Source: Cohnella thailandensis (lineage in GTDB: Bacteria; Bacillota; Bacilli; Paenibacillales; Paenibacillaceae). Taken from it: a stretch of 64,000 bases of DNA. Both the position numbers and the translations under genes were made by a program. A model generated the notes under the pieces. The model saw nothing but the letters and a program-made list of their open reading frames with translations, had not been told where the DNA came from and ran no database searches. Below, one piece after another: positions 1 through 11,338 of the stretch (position 1 is the stretch's first letter; each line of letters starts with the position of its first letter). The stretch lies in contig NZ_JACJVQ010000006.1 of assembly GCF_014212135.1 (NCBI RefSeq), forward strand, positions 1 to 64,000. The letters run 5' to 3'.

Positions 1-110
1 GTCTCGCAAGAACCGAAGCTCCTGCTCGACTTTATTTCATTACGCTCGATGTTCAGTTTTCAAGGAACAAGTTTGTTTCGTTTCTTTCTCGGCCACCGCT
101 CAGCGGCGAC
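1..110 (-). other. Leader of an rRNA operon transcribed off the left edge
   Basis: Read on the minus strand, this contains TTGTTCCTTGAAAACTGAAC (bases 51-70), the boxA-like sequence typical of Bacillales rRNA leaders and 16S-23S spacers. The sequence then runs toward base 1 without a coding frame. The 16S gene itself would lie beyond the window. An rRNA operon just downstream of gyrA is also found in B. subtilis. That this is the 16S 5' leader rather than a spacer is inferred from the promoter just upstream of it. Confidence 0.65.
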
Positions 111-116
111 TCAAAT

Positions 117-146
117 AATATATCATAGACTTATGCATAGATGCAA
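117..146 (-). promoter_or_regulatory. Probable rRNA operon promoter
   Basis: On the minus strand there is a -35 TTGCAT (141-146), an 18-base spacer and a -10 TATATT (117-122), placed just upstream of the boxA-containing leader. This matches a sigma-A promoter. It is assigned from sequence only. Confidence 0.55.
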
Positions 147-228
147 CCCTTTTTTAAATTCTTTTTACTTTTTTTCATGAGCAATGATTATTCTCCATGC
201 TACCCTTTCCTATATGCGACAACCGAAT

Positions 229-268
229 AAAAAAGACCGTCTCATGAAATGATTCATAAAGACGGTCG
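229..268 (-). terminator. Intrinsic terminator after the HD-GYP gene
   Basis: GACCGTC (235-241) pairs with GACGGTC (261-267), with further pairing inside. Read on the minus strand the stem is followed by a run of T (TTTTTTATT). It lies six bases after the HD-GYP stop codon and separates that gene from the rRNA promoter. Confidence 0.85.
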
Positions 269-274
269 AACCTT

Positions 275-1354
275 TTACACGGAATAAATAGCGCAAATAT
301 ACAGCTCTTTATTCTTCGCCAAGTTTATGATCTCGCCGTTCACCGACACCATCGGACGAGTCGGCTGGTTGCGGTCGGTGAAGACGATCTCTCCGACTTT
401 GTTGTCGTTCAGCTGAACGAGCATTCCGTTATGGAACTGCGTCGTTCGGTCGATAAAGGTCTGGACGTAAATAGGGTCCAGCTTGCCGAAGGACTCCGAC
501 TGCAGCTGTTCGAGCACCAGGTATGGGGAATGCGCCTTGCGATAATTGCGCGCATCCGTCATCGCGTGGTACATGTCCGCTATGGCCACGATCCTGGCAT
601 AAGGATGAATCTTATCTCCGCTTACCTTAAGCGGGTAGCCGCTTCCGTCCAGTCTCTCGTGATGCTGCAAGGCCGCGAGAGCTACCCCTTTGTTCAAGGA
701 GGGCACTCCATCGAGGAGCTTAAATCCGTAAACCGTATGCTGCCGCATTTCATTCGTCTCTTCGGCGGTTAGCTGCGACGGCTTCCGGAAGATGGCCGGG
801 TCGACGCGGATATTGCCGATGTCATGCAGCAAGCCGGCAAGAGCAATCGGGGTCCAATCCTTGTCGGGAAGCTTATTCCACCTCGCCAACTGATACGAGG
901 TCAGGGCCGTCAACACGCTCTTGCGGATCCATCGCTCTGTCTGGACCGTATCTGATGGAGGGTTGAACATCAGCACGTTATATTCGTTGATATTGTCCAA
1001 CAGCTCTTTAAGCGCGTTGCGGATCTCCAGGATGGGCAGCTTCTGGCCGGGCCCCATCATCTTGAACGCGCGGCTCAGTTCCTTCTCCAGGAAAAGAAAT
1101 TGCTGATGCAGCGGGGTAATCTTGGCTTCGGAAGCAGCCGCTTCCTCCCCCTCCGAATCCGCCGGCAGGTCGGAGAGCCCCTGCCGGCTTATATCCGCAT
1201 TCGGAATTAGGAATGCCTGCATGATCTCTAAATCCCGCTGCGATAAGATTCGACCTTCATTCAACAGCAGATTGCCCATTGCCGTCTGAACATCCGCCGT
1301 CAAGCGATCGCCTGTTTGAAGCTGTGATAATGGCATTACTGGCATGTCGCTCAC
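275..1354 (-). CDS. HD-GYP domain protein with a partly degenerate active site
   Basis: A 359-residue protein. Family members are cyclic di-GMP phosphodiesterases or signalling proteins derived from them. The C-terminal half carries HDIG at residues 177-180 and HHERLDGSGYP at 231-241. The N-terminal 80 residues have no domain I recognise, followed by an acidic linker. Two canonical positions differ: the residue after HDIG is Asn instead of the catalytic Lys (HDxGK), and the upstream conserved His (usually in an HS motif) appears as Lys in RKSVLTAL near residue 145. It may therefore bind rather than cleave its ligand, or have altered activity. It follows gyrA by 24 bases and is probably cotranscribed with it. 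The start has a GGGAGATG ribosome-binding site. Confidence 0.85.
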   Translation of the reverse strand: MSDMPVMPLSQLQTGDRLTADVQTAMGNLLLNEGRILSQRDLEIMQAFLIPNADISRQGLSDLPADSEGEEAAASEAKITPLHQQFLFLEKELSRAFKMMGPGQKLPILEIRNALKELLDNINEYNVLMFNPPSDTVQTERWIRKSVLTALTSYQLARWNKLPDKDWTPIALAGLLHDIGNIRVDPAIFRKPSQLTAEETNEMRQHTVYGFKLLDGVPSLNKGVALAALQHHERLDGSGYPLKVSGDKIHPYARIVAIADMYHAMTDARNYRKAHSPYLVLEQLQSESFGKLDPIYVQTFIDRTTQFHNGMLVQLNDNKVGEIVFTDRNQPTRPMVSVNGEIINLAKNKELYICAIYSV

Positions 1355-1378
1355 ATCTCCCGACCGAGCTCAGAATGG

Positions 1379-3910
1379 TTAACTCTCGCTGTTTTCGCCG
1401 CTATCGCTGTTTGCGCTATTCTCGGTGCTTGCTCCTTCTTGGCCGCTATCTTGGCCTTCCTCGCCCGCTTCTTCTTCTTCGTCCTCGCTGCTAGGAGCTC
1501 TAGCTACCGTTGCGACGAAGTCTTCATCCTTGATGTTGATGAGCTTCACGCCCTGCGTAATCCGGCCCATCGTGTTGATGCCGGACATGCTAGTACGAAT
1601 GAGCGTTCCGGAGGAAGTCATGATCATCAAGTCTTCATCGTCGCGAACGACCTTAAGGCTGACGATCGAACCATTCTTCTCCGTAACGTTAAGCGTCTTA
1701 AGCCCCTTGCCTCCGCGGGTCTGCGTCCGGTATTCGCTCTCCGGAGTCCGCTTGCCGTATCCCTTGGAAGTAACGATCAAGACGTCGCGATCGGCTTCCA
1801 CGACATCCATGTCGATAACCTTGTCGTTATCGTCCAGTTGGATGCCCTTAACGCCGGTTGCGGAGCGTCCCATCGGTCTGACGTCATCCTCGGAGAAGCG
1901 GATGGACATCCCTTCGCTCGTTCCGAGAACGATGTCGCGGGTTCCGTCCGTCAGCTTGACGCCGATGAGGTCGTCATCTTCCCGGAGGGAGATCGCGATC
2001 AGGCCTACCTTGCGGATATTCGAGTAGTCGTCCAACGGCGTCTTCTTGACGATGCCGGCGCGAGTCGCGAAGAACAAGTACTGATTGGATTCTTCCATCG
2101 ACTCGACGGGAATGACCGCGTTGATCGTCTCGCCTTGATCGATCTGGATCAGGTTGATGATCGGCGTTCCGCGAGCGGTGCGGCTCAGATCCGGAATCTC
2201 GTATGCCTTGAGCCGGAAAACCCGTCCCTTGTTCGTAAAGAACAAGAGGTAGTGGTGGGTGTTGGAGACGAACAGATGCTCGATGAAATCGTCGTCCTTC
2301 GTATCCATTCCTACGACGCCGCGGCCGCCGCGCTTCTGGCTGCGGTACGTCGACACCGGAAGACGCTTGACGTAACCGGTATGCGTCATCGTAATGACGA
2401 CGTCGTCGCGAGGAATCAGATCCTCGTCCAGAATCTCGTTGTCGAGAGCGGTGATCTCCGTCCGGCGTTCGTCGCCGTACTTGAGCTTGATCTCGTCCAG
2501 CTCTTCGCTGATGATCTTGAGAACGAGCTGCTCGTCCGCGAGAATTGCTTTGTATTCGGCGATCTTCGCGAGCAGCTCGTTGTACTCCTGCTCGATCTTC
2601 TCGCGTTCCAATCCGGTCAACCGGCGGAGACGCATGTCGAGGATCGCTTGCGCTTGATCGAACGATAGGCCGAAGCGTTCGATCAAGCCATTGCGAGCGT
2701 CTTCGTCCGATTGGGAGCTGCGGATGAGCGCGATTACTTCATCAAGGTGATCCAGCGCGATTCGCAAGCCTTCGAGGATATGCGCCCTTGCTTCCGCTTT
2801 CTTCAAATCGTAGGCGGTTCTGCGTTGGATAACCTCGATCTGGTGAAGGAGGAAGTATTGCAGCACTTCCTTCAGGTTCAGAACCTTCGGCTCCTTGTTG
2901 ACGATAGCCAGCATGTTGATCCCGAAGGTGGACTGCATCGACGTCTGCTTATACAGATTGTTCAGCACGACATTCGGATTGACGTCGCGGCGCAATTCGA
3001 TGACGATGCGCATTCCGTTGCGGTCCGACTCGTCGCGAAGATCGGTAATCCCGTCGATCTTCTTCTCCCGCACGAGTTCGGCGATCTTCTCGACCAATCT
3101 TGCCTTGATGACCTGGTAAGGCAGCTCATGAACGATAATTCGAGCCTTGTTGCCGCTCTCTTCGATCTCGGCCTTGGCACGCATCGTAATCGAGCCGCGG
3201 CCCGTCATATAAGCTTGACGAATGCCTTCACGGCCAAGAATATAACCCGCCGTCGGCATATCGGGACCCTTGATGTAATCCATCAGATCGTACGGAGTCA
3301 GCTCCGGATCTTGAATAAGCGCCTGGACGCCTTCGATTACCTCGCTCAGGTTATGCGGAGGGATATTCGTCGCCATCCCTACGGCGATCCCCGTCGTTCC
3401 GTTCACGAGCAGGTTCGGGATCCGAGCCGGCAGAACCTCCGGTTCTTGCTCTTCGCCGTCATAGTTCGGAACGAGATTGACCGTCTCCTTGTTCAGATCG
3501 CGCAGCATCTCCATCGCGATCTTGGACAAACGGGCTTCCGTATAACGCATGGCCGCCGCGCCGTCGCCGTCGATCGAACCGAAGTTCCCCTGGCCTTCGA
3601 CGAGCATATAGCGCATGGAGAAATCCTGAGCCATGCGCACCATCGCTTCGTAGATCGAAGAGTCGCCGTGCGGATGGTATTTACCCATGACTTCGCCGAC
3701 GATTCTCGCGGACTTCTTGAACGGCTTGTCCGAATACATCCCAAGCTCAGCCATTCCGTAAAGAATGCGACGATGAACCGGCTTAAGCCCGTCTCTAACG
3801 TCGGGCAAGGCACGGCTCACGATCGTACTCATTGCATAACCCATAAACGATTCCCGCATCTCGACGCTTATTTCCCTGTCGCGAATGGGGGAGCGTTGCT
3901 CTTCCGCCAT
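1379..3910 (-). CDS. gyrA: DNA gyrase subunit A
   Basis: An 843-residue gyrase A subunit, the DNA cutting and rejoining half of the A2B2 enzyme that introduces negative supercoils. The catalytic tyrosine is Y123 in [10 protein letters not shown]. The quinolone-resistance region reads [11 protein letters not shown] (S84, E88), a sensitive-type sequence. A GyrA-box QKRGGRG begins the C-terminal DNA-wrapping domain. The last 35 or so residues are an acidic Glu/Ser tail. The start is ATG with an AAGGAGGATC site. It is separated from gyrB by a divergent ATP-grasp gene, unlike B. subtilis where the two are adjacent, so it should have its own promoter (see -10 at 4032-4037). Confidence 0.98.
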   Translation of the reverse strand: MAEEQRSPIRDREISVEMRESFMGYAMSTIVSRALPDVRDGLKPVHRRILYGMAELGMYSDKPFKKSARIVGEVMGKYHPHGDSSIYEAMVRMAQDFSMRYMLVEGQGNFGSIDGDGAAAMRYTEARLSKIAMEMLRDLNKETVNLVPNYDGEEQEPEVLPARIPNLLVNGTTGIAVGMATNIPPHNLSEVIEGVQALIQDPELTPYDLMDYIKGPDMPTAGYILGREGIRQAYMTGRGSITMRAKAEIEESGNKARIIVHELPYQVIKARLVEKIAELVREKKIDGITDLRDESDRNGMRIVIELRRDVNPNVVLNNLYKQTSMQSTFGINMLAIVNKEPKVLNLKEVLQYFLLHQIEVIQRRTAYDLKKAEARAHILEGLRIALDHLDEVIALIRSSQSDEDARNGLIERFGLSFDQAQAILDMRLRRLTGLEREKIEQEYNELLAKIAEYKAILADEQLVLKIISEELDEIKLKYGDERRTEITALDNEILDEDLIPRDDVVITMTHTGYVKRLPVSTYRSQKRGGRGVVGMDTKDDDFIEHLFVSNTHHYLLFFTNKGRVFRLKAYEIPDLSRTARGTPIINLIQIDQGETINAVIPVESMEESNQYLFFATRAGIVKKTPLDDYSNIRKVGLIAISLREDDDLIGVKLTDGTRDIVLGTSEGMSIRFSEDDVRPMGRSATGVKGIQLDDNDKVIDMDVVEADRDVLIVTSKGYGKRTPESEYRTQTRGGKGLKTLNVTEKNGSIVSLKVVRDDEDLMIMTSSGTLIRTSMSGINTMGRITQGVKLINIKDEDFVATVARAPSSEDEEEEAGEEGQDSGQEGASTENSANSDSGENSES

Positions 3911-4031
3911 GAAGATCCTCCTTCATCGTTGCCAAGCCTATAGCCCATTATCGAGCCATTCGTTCTGTACTTTCTTGCCGGCGCACACCGCGCGGCACAA
4001 CGAGTCATACTGTATGAAGATGAATAATTCC

Positions 4032-4037
4032 ATTATA
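4032..4037 (-). promoter_or_regulatory. Possible gyrA -10 element
   Basis: A perfect TATAAT on the minus strand about 120 bases upstream of the gyrA start. No convincing -35 lies at 16-18 bases (the sequence there is CACCTT). The element overlaps the upstream region of the divergent ATP-grasp gene, so expression of the two may interfere. Confidence 0.4.
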
Positions 4038-4070
4038 GCATAATGTTGATGGGAAAGGTGGCGAGGCTCG

Positions 4071-4850
4071 TTGACGATCCAACGCGTCCTCAGTAAGAAA
4101 GCGAAGACCGACGCCCTGCTTGCCGACCGCAAGCTCAAAGACCATGTGCCCCTGACCCGGACGATGGACCGAGAGACCTTGCGAGAGATGCTCCATAAGT
4201 ACGGCATGATTTATGTGAAGCCCGTAGGCGGCACCTTCGGCCGAGGCGTTATTCGGGTGGAGTACTCGCCCGGCTCTCCGGATGTTTATCAATTCCAATC
4301 CGAAGAGAACAAATTCCGGTTCCACGACTTCGATTCGATGTACGATTCGCTGTTGATCGTCAAGAGAAAGACCTCTTACCTGGCCCAGCAGGGCATCGAG
4401 CTTCTCAAGTACCGGAAACGAAGGTTCGATCTTCGCGTCATGGTTCAGCGCAATCCGAAAGGGCATTGGGAGACGACCGGAATCATCGGCCGCCTTGCCC
4501 ACCCCCGCAAGATCGTTACCAACTACCATAGCGGCGGGACGCCTATGGCTATCGAGATTCTGATCGCCGAGCATCTCAGAGGCCATACGACAATTAGTGC
4601 CTACCGCCAGAAGTTAGGTTCTTTAGGAGTCGAAGTCGCTCGTGCCTTGGAACGCAGATTCCCGAGAATTCAAGAGATCGGCGTCGACGTCGCCGTCGAT
4701 CAGAACCTGAAGCCTTGGATTCTCGAGGTGAATACGCTGCCGGATCCGTTCATCTTCCGCAAGCTTAAGGACCGTTCGGCATTCCGCAGAATCTATCGTT
4801 ACGCCGTCGCCTACGGACGATTCAGGAAGCGCTTGAGCCGGCGGAGTTAG
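4071..4850 (+). CDS. YheC/YheD-like ATP-grasp protein
   Basis: A 259-residue ATP-grasp protein related to the spore coat-associated YheC/YheD family. Recognisable pieces are YVKPVGGTFGRGVIRVE near residue 48 (ATP-binding loop), DLRVMVQRN near 121 and DVAVDQNLKPWILEVNTLPD near 206 (metal-binding ELN-type motif). It is shorter than B. subtilis YheC/YheD and lacks their N-terminal domain. The start is TTG at 4071 behind GGGAAAGGTGG. It lies between gyrB and gyrA but on the opposite strand, so it is transcribed toward oriC, head-on to replication. The substrate is unknown; a role in spore surface assembly is only inferred from the family. Confidence 0.8.
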   Translation: MTIQRVLSKKAKTDALLADRKLKDHVPLTRTMDRETLREMLHKYGMIYVKPVGGTFGRGVIRVEYSPGSPDVYQFQSEENKFRFHDFDSMYDSLLIVKRKTSYLAQQGIELLKYRKRRFDLRVMVQRNPKGHWETTGIIGRLAHPRKIVTNYHSGGTPMAIEILIAEHLRGHTTISAYRQKLGSLGVEVARALERRFPRIQEIGVDVAVDQNLKPWILEVNTLPDPFIFRKLKDRSAFRRIYRYAVAYGRFRKRLSRRS

Positions 4851-4878
4851 CCAGCAACCCGCCTTCTCGATTAACAAA

Positions 4879-4960
4879 CCACCCGCCGATCCCGCAACCC
4901 GGGTCTCCGAGGAGAGGACATCCTCTCCGATCTTCTCCCTGCTGTTGCCGCGGCGGGTGG
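4879..4960. terminator. Nested hairpin between convergent genes
   Basis: Outer arms CCACCCGCCG (4879-4888) and CGGCGGGTGG (4951-4960) enclose a second perfect hairpin GGAGAGGA-CA-TCCTCTCC (4911-4928). It lies between the 3' ends of the ATP-grasp gene and gyrB. There is no U-tract on either strand, so a terminator role is inferred from position and stability. Confidence 0.5.
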
Positions 4961-4996
4961 CTTATGCAACCCTAGCAAGCCTTGGATGCTCGCCTA

Positions 4997-6949
<1,953 letters not shown>

Positions 6950-7198
6950 CTATAAATCGACTAGATGATGTGCCCGTTTCTTAAGCGTTGATGTGGAAAT
7001 GGGCGAATAATAAACTCGTTCTTCCGTCACAACGATCGACTTCGGATCCTCTTCGCCGATGGTCTCCACGTCTCGGTTCTTGCGAGCATGAGCGACGAAT
7101 TGCCGTGAGAGCTTGGAAGAACTCTCGATCGAAACATCAAAGATAGCCACGACCTGCGACGTGCGGATAATCTTCTCTCCGCCGAGATGAATATACAT
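6950..7198 (-). CDS. remB: RemB/YaaB-type regulator (DUF370)
   Basis: An 82-residue member of the DUF370/RemA-like family. In B. subtilis, RemB (YaaB) sits in exactly this place between recF and gyrB and affects matrix gene expression. It begins MYIHLGGEKIIRTSQVVAIF. The start lies 25 bases after recF, consistent with cotranscription. Confidence 0.9.
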   Translation of the reverse strand: MYIHLGGEKIIRTSQVVAIFDVSIESSSKLSRQFVAHARKNRDVETIGEEDPKSIVVTEERVYYSPISTSTLKKRAHHLVDL

Positions 7199-7223
7199 GC
7201 CGCGCCTCCCAAGGTTTAGACAA

Positions 7224-8342
7224 TTAGTTCAGTACTTCTCCGTCCTTCACGTGATAGATCGCCGCATCCTTCAAGCGGCTCATGTTCACGCTCTCGATCC
7301 CCGTTGTGGTAATGAACGTCTGAACCCGGTTCTGGAACGTCTCGATCAGCTGCGTCTGACGCAATTGATCGAGCTCGGACAAGACATCGTCGAGCAATAA
7401 CAACGGATACTCTCCGATCTCTTCCCGCATCAGCTCCAATTCGGCGAGTTTAAGCGACAGTGCCGCCGTCCTCTGCTGTCCTTGGGAGCCGAAAGCCTGA
7501 ACGTCCTTGCCGTTGATGAAGAAGGCAAGATCGTCTCTATGCGGGCCTGCTAGGGTCGTTCCTCTGCGGAATTCCTGTTCTCTTCCTTGAGTTAACTTTA
7601 ACATAAATTGTTGGAATAAAGAAGAATCATCTTGGGGAGCAGCCCCATGGTCATAGGAGACGGAGGGACGATACTCGACCGTCAGCTGTTCGCTCCCGTT
7701 CGTTATCCCTCGGTGAATCTGCTCGGCCCAAACTTGAAGCTTGCTTATGAAGTTTTTCCTTTTTTGCATCATTTTAACACCCGAGGCGACAAGCTGTTCG
7801 TTCCAGACGTCTAGCATCGGTTGAGAGGCTTTGGACAAATCCGTCGCTTTCAGGTAGTTGTTCCGTTGCTGCATGATTCGCTGATATTGTTGCGAATCGT
7901 ATAAATAACCGGGGTGCACCTGACCGATCTCCATGTCCATGAATCGGCGGCGCACACCCGGGGCTCCTTTTACGATATCCAGATCTTCCGGCGCGAATAG
8001 CACCACGTTAATCGTTCCGACGAATCCGCTCAGCTTCCGCTGCTCCAGGCCGTTGACTTTCGCTCGCTTCCCTTGGGAGGTGAGCTGGAGCTCCATCGTG
8101 ACCTTGCCCTGCCTTCGTTCGATCTCCGCCGAGATTCTCGCGGAGGTCTCGTTCCAGCCGATGAGCTCCTTGTCCTTGGAAGTGCGGTGCGACTTGGTAA
8201 GCGCCAGAACGTGTATGGCTTCGAGAAGATTCGTCTTCCCTTGCGCGTTAGGGCCGATCAGAATGTTGACCCCGGCGCCGGTCGCCAGCTCCAGCTGCTT
8301 ATAGTTGCGGTACCCGTGAAGCTCCAAGCGATTCAATTGCAT
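7224..8342 (-). CDS. recF: DNA replication and repair protein RecF
   Basis: A 372-residue SMC-like ATPase that helps load RecA at gaps. Walker A is GPNAQGKT at residues 30-37 and the Walker B region is LLLLDDVLSELDQLRQTQ near the C terminus. Length and position (yaaA-recF-remB) match B. subtilis. The ATG start follows the yaaA stop by 21 bases with a GGAAAGG site. Confidence 0.97.
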   Translation of the reverse strand: MQLNRLELHGYRNYKQLELATGAGVNILIGPNAQGKTNLLEAIHVLALTKSHRTSKDKELIGWNETSARISAEIERRQGKVTMELQLTSQGKRAKVNGLEQRKLSGFVGTINVVLFAPEDLDIVKGAPGVRRRFMDMEIGQVHPGYLYDSQQYQRIMQQRNNYLKATDLSKASQPMLDVWNEQLVASGVKMMQKRKNFISKLQVWAEQIHRGITNGSEQLTVEYRPSVSYDHGAAPQDDSSLFQQFMLKLTQGREQEFRRGTTLAGPHRDDLAFFINGKDVQAFGSQGQQRTAALSLKLAELELMREEIGEYPLLLLDDVLSELDQLRQTQLIETFQNRVQTFITTTGIESVNMSRLKDAAIYHVKDGEVLN

Positions 8343-8363
8343 GTTCGCTTTCCTTTCCCGGAC

Positions 8364-8579
8364 TTAGCGGGTCTTCACCACGAAGCTGCCGCAGCCCTCC
8401 ACTTCGATCGTATCCCCCGGGACAAGCTTGCGCCCGCGGCGATTCTCCGCTTGTCCGTTAACGGTTACGCTCCGTTCCTGAAGAAAAATCTTTACTTCCC
8501 CTCCGGAACCGACGCAATCTCCGAGTTTCAGCACTTGTCCGAGCGTGATGTATTCCGTCGATATAGCGATTTCCTTCAT
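8364..8579 (-). CDS. yaaA: S4-domain RNA-binding protein YaaA
   Basis: A 71-residue S4-like RNA-binding protein between dnaN and recF, as in other Bacillales. I chose ATG at 8579 because it gives the conserved MKEIAISTEYITLGQVLKL start and has a GAGGGGAA site. The frame continues upstream to 8636 but that would overlap the end of dnaN. The S4 motif (FLQERSVTVNGQAENRRGRKL) is clear. Related proteins bind ribosomal RNA; the function here is inferred from the family. Confidence 0.92.
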   Translation of the reverse strand: MKEIAISTEYITLGQVLKLGDCVGSGGEVKIFLQERSVTVNGQAENRRGRKLVPGDTIEVEGCGSFVVKTR

Positions 8580-8589
8580 CGTGTTCCCC

Positions 8590-9729
8590 TCAGTTCGTCG
8601 TCCGGTACGGAAGAATGAGATGCAGGCTGTTGTCATGCTCCGGCTTGAAAATAATCGGGCTCATCGGGCCGTTGAAGCCGATGAACAAATTCTCGCTGTC
8701 GACCACCTTGAGAACGTCCAGCATGTACTTGGAGTTGAACGCGATCCGAATCGGTTCTCCGTCCAATTTCTCGACGGTCAGCATCTCTTGCACTCGTCCC
8801 AGCTCCGAAGAGCTCGAGGAGATCTCGACGGAGCCGTCTTCCGTCGTCGACAGGCGAACGATGTTCGTTTTCTCTTCGCGCGACAGCAAATAAGCGCGGT
8901 CGATGGCTTCGCTGAGCGCTTTCGTATTCAGGAACAGTTCTGTCTTGAACTGATTCGGAATAATCTTGGTAGTATCCGGGAAGGTCCCGTCCAGCATTCT
9001 CGTAAAGAAGAGAACGTTGCCTACCTTGAACAGAACTTGGCTGTCCGCGACGACGATATCGACCAGAACGTTATGGTCCGGGATGATCTTGGACAACTCG
9101 TTGAGCGTTTTGCCGGAGATGACGACGTTGGAGAAGTGCAGGCCGGGATCGACGCCCGCATTCACTTTGCAAGTGGCCAGGCGATAACGGTCCGTCGCCA
9201 CGAACTTCAGTACCCCTTCGGCAAGACTCCACAGAACGCCCGTCAGAATAGGGGTCGATTCGCTGGTCGTAACGGAGAAGACCGTCTGCCTGATCATCGT
9301 GCGGAGAATGTCGCCGGGGATGGAGAACACGCGTTCCTCTTCGAGGACGGGAAGCACGGGGAACTCCTCCGGATCCATTCCCATCAGCTGGATGTCGATC
9401 GCGCCCGATTGAATAAGGGTTTGGAAGCGATCGCCGACTTCGATATTCACTTCTTCATGCGGCAGCTTGCGAATGATCTCGACGAAGAACTTGGCAGGGA
9501 GAACGACGCTTCCGGCGCGATGAATGGTGGAGATCACTTTATCCGCGGTTTCAAGCGGAATGAAGCTCTGAATGGAGATGTCCGTATCGCTGGCCGTCAA
9601 GGTGATTCCTTGAGCATGGGCGTCAATCTTGATTCCGCTGAGGATAGGGATGGTCGTTCTTGCGGATACCGCCTTCGATACTTGTTGAACCGCGTCGTTC
9701 AACTCATTGCGGGATATCGTCAGTTTCAC
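8590..9729 (-). CDS. dnaN: DNA polymerase III beta sliding clamp
   Basis: A 379-residue sliding clamp. The start is GTG at 9729, giving MKLTISRNELNDAVQQVSKA, with GAGGTGAG six bases upstream. A longer frame to 9846 would cross the DnaA boxes of oriC and is rejected. The three-domain clamp fold is supported by SARTTIPILSGI near the N terminus and by the C-terminal LILPYRT. It follows dnaA by 187 bases that contain origin elements. Confidence 0.97.
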   Translation of the reverse strand: MKLTISRNELNDAVQQVSKAVSARTTIPILSGIKIDAHAQGITLTASDTDISIQSFIPLETADKVISTIHRAGSVVLPAKFFVEIIRKLPHEEVNIEVGDRFQTLIQSGAIDIQLMGMDPEEFPVLPVLEEERVFSIPGDILRTMIRQTVFSVTTSESTPILTGVLWSLAEGVLKFVATDRYRLATCKVNAGVDPGLHFSNVVISGKTLNELSKIIPDHNVLVDIVVADSQVLFKVGNVLFFTRMLDGTFPDTTKIIPNQFKTELFLNTKALSEAIDRAYLLSREEKTNIVRLSTTEDGSVEISSSSSELGRVQEMLTVEKLDGEPIRIAFNSKYMLDVLKVVDSENLFIGFNGPMSPIIFKPEHDNSLHLILPYRTTN

Positions 9730-9760
9730 GGGCTCACCTCTTGGTTTCGACTCAATGTAG

Positions 9761-9847
9761 TTTTTTAAAAATAATGAAGCAGTAGCAGTAGGCGCGGTGG
9801 ATATGTGGATAAGCCAGAAAAAACGCGAAAACGAAAGCCTATCCACA
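9761..9847. other. oriC unwinding region between dnaA and dnaN
   Basis: Read on the minus strand, in order: DnaA boxes TTATCCACA (9804-9812, perfect) and ATATCCACC (9797-9805), a short GC block, trio-like repeats CTACTGCTACTGCTTC (about 9776-9791), then AT-rich TTTTTAAAA (9761-9775). This is the order of the B. subtilis basal unwinding system: boxes, GC cluster, DnaA-trios, unwinding element. A further near-consensus box CTATCCACA lies at 9839-9847 and weaker ones at 9859-9867 and 9877-9885. Confidence 0.8.
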
Positions 9848-9916
9848 TGTGTATTGTTTGTGTATAGGCTTTGAAGTTTTCCACGGGAAAAAGGGCTATT
9901 GGGCTATGCTGACGAT

Positions 9917-11269
9917 TCAGGTCAAATTCTTGATCTTCTCCGTCAGGTTCTGAATGATCTTGAAGAGCTCCTGATCTACTTTCATCTGGGACGAGATCTT
10001 CTCATGCGCGTGGATGACCGTCGTATGGTCGCGTCCTCCGAAAGCGTCGCCGATCTTGGGCAGGGAGTAGTCGGTCATCTCCCGGGACAGATACATGGCG
10101 ATTTGACGCGGGAAAGCGACGGCTTTCGTTCTTTTGCGGGCTTTGAAATCCTCGAGCTTGAGACCGTAGAATTCCCCGACGCGCTGCTGGATGTCCTGGA
10201 TCGTGATCAGCCGGTTGCGGCCGGTCGGCAGAATATCCTTGAGCGCTTCCGCAGCGAGATGGGAGGACACATCCTGATTCGTCAGCGAAGAGTACGCGAC
10301 GATCCGAATGAGCGCCCCTTCCAGCTCGCGAATGTTGGTGTCGATCATATTCGCGATGTAGACCATCGCTTCGTTGGGAATATCGAGATTCTCCGCTTTC
10401 GCCTTCTTGCGCAGAATGGCGATCCGGGTTTCGAGATCCGGCGGCTGTATATCCGTGATGAGTCCCCATTCGAAGCGCGAACGCAGCCGTTCTTCCAGGG
10501 TCGGAATCTCCTTCGGAGTCCGGTCGCTCGAGATGATGATCTGCTTGTTCTCTTCGTGCAGCGCGTTGAAGGTATGGAAGAATTCTTCTTGCGTTCCGTC
10601 TTTGCCGGCCAGGAATTGAATATCGTCGATGAGCAAGACGTCGATATTGCGGTACTTGTTCCGGAAGCTCTCCCCGCGATTGTCGCGAATGGCGTTGATA
10701 AATTCGTTGGTGAACTTCTCGGACGAGATGTAGAGCACCTTCATATTCGGGTTGTGTTCCAAAATATAATGGCCGATCGCATGCATCAGATGGGTTTTGC
10801 CCAGTCCGACGCCACCATATAGAAACAGCGGATTGTAGGCCTTGGCCGGCGCTTCGGCTACCGCCAGGGAGGCGGCATGCGCGAACCGGTTGCCTACGCC
10901 GATGACGAAAGTGTCGAACGTATATTTCGGATTCAGCAGATGGGTAACGCTTTCCTCGGCGACAACCGACTTTACGACCGGATTGACCGGAAAAGCGGCC
11001 GGAGCTTCTGCGAATCGCGCTTCTTCAATGGCGAATTTGACTTCGACCGTTCTTCCTAAATACTCGGATAGGGCAGAAGAAACCAGCTTCGTGTATCGTG
11101 TCTCCAGCCACTCTGCGGCAAACGTCGTCGGTGCGGTTACTACGACCGTATCGTCTCCGATGAAGGAAGCTTTGGTCGCTTTGAACCAGGTGTCGTAACT
11201 TGGTTTGCTTAACTTGGTTTGGATGACCGACAATACCTGCTGCCAGATCTCGTTGCTGCGGCTGTCCAC
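9917..11269 (-). CDS. dnaA: Chromosomal replication initiator DnaA
   Basis: A 450-residue initiator. Domain I (residues 1-80) binds partners. The AAA+ domain III has Walker [10 protein letters not shown] at 152-160 and Walker [13 protein letters not shown]. Domain IV ends with the DNA-contacting [15 protein letters not shown]. The start is GTG at 11269 behind AAAGGAGTGA; an overlapping ATG one base upstream is out of frame. The gene is flanked on both sides by DnaA boxes and has a promoter embedded in the upstream box cluster, which suggests autoregulation. Confidence 0.98.
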   Translation of the reverse strand: MDSRSNEIWQQVLSVIQTKLSKPSYDTWFKATKASFIGDDTVVVTAPTTFAAEWLETRYTKLVSSALSEYLGRTVEVKFAIEEARFAEAPAAFPVNPVVKSVVAEESVTHLLNPKYTFDTFVIGVGNRFAHAASLAVAEAPAKAYNPLFLYGGVGLGKTHLMHAIGHYILEHNPNMKVLYISSEKFTNEFINAIRDNRGESFRNKYRNIDVLLIDDIQFLAGKDGTQEEFFHTFNALHEENKQIIISSDRTPKEIPTLEERLRSRFEWGLITDIQPPDLETRIAILRKKAKAENLDIPNEAMVYIANMIDTNIRELEGALIRIVAYSSLTNQDVSSHLAAEALKDILPTGRNRLITIQDIQQRVGEFYGLKLEDFKARKRTKAVAFPRQIAMYLSREMTDYSLPKIGDAFGGRDHTTVIHAHEKISSQMKVDQELFKIIQNLTEKIKNLT

Positions 11270-11338
11270 ATGAAGTCACTCCTTTGCCCATCAGGCGGAC
11301 ATGGGATTTCTACTGTCGAATGAAGACGACCCAAATAG

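Noticed and set aside
9730..9846. N-terminal extension of dnaN to 9846
   Set aside because: It would translate the oriC DnaA boxes; GTG at 9729 has the right site and family-matching N terminus.
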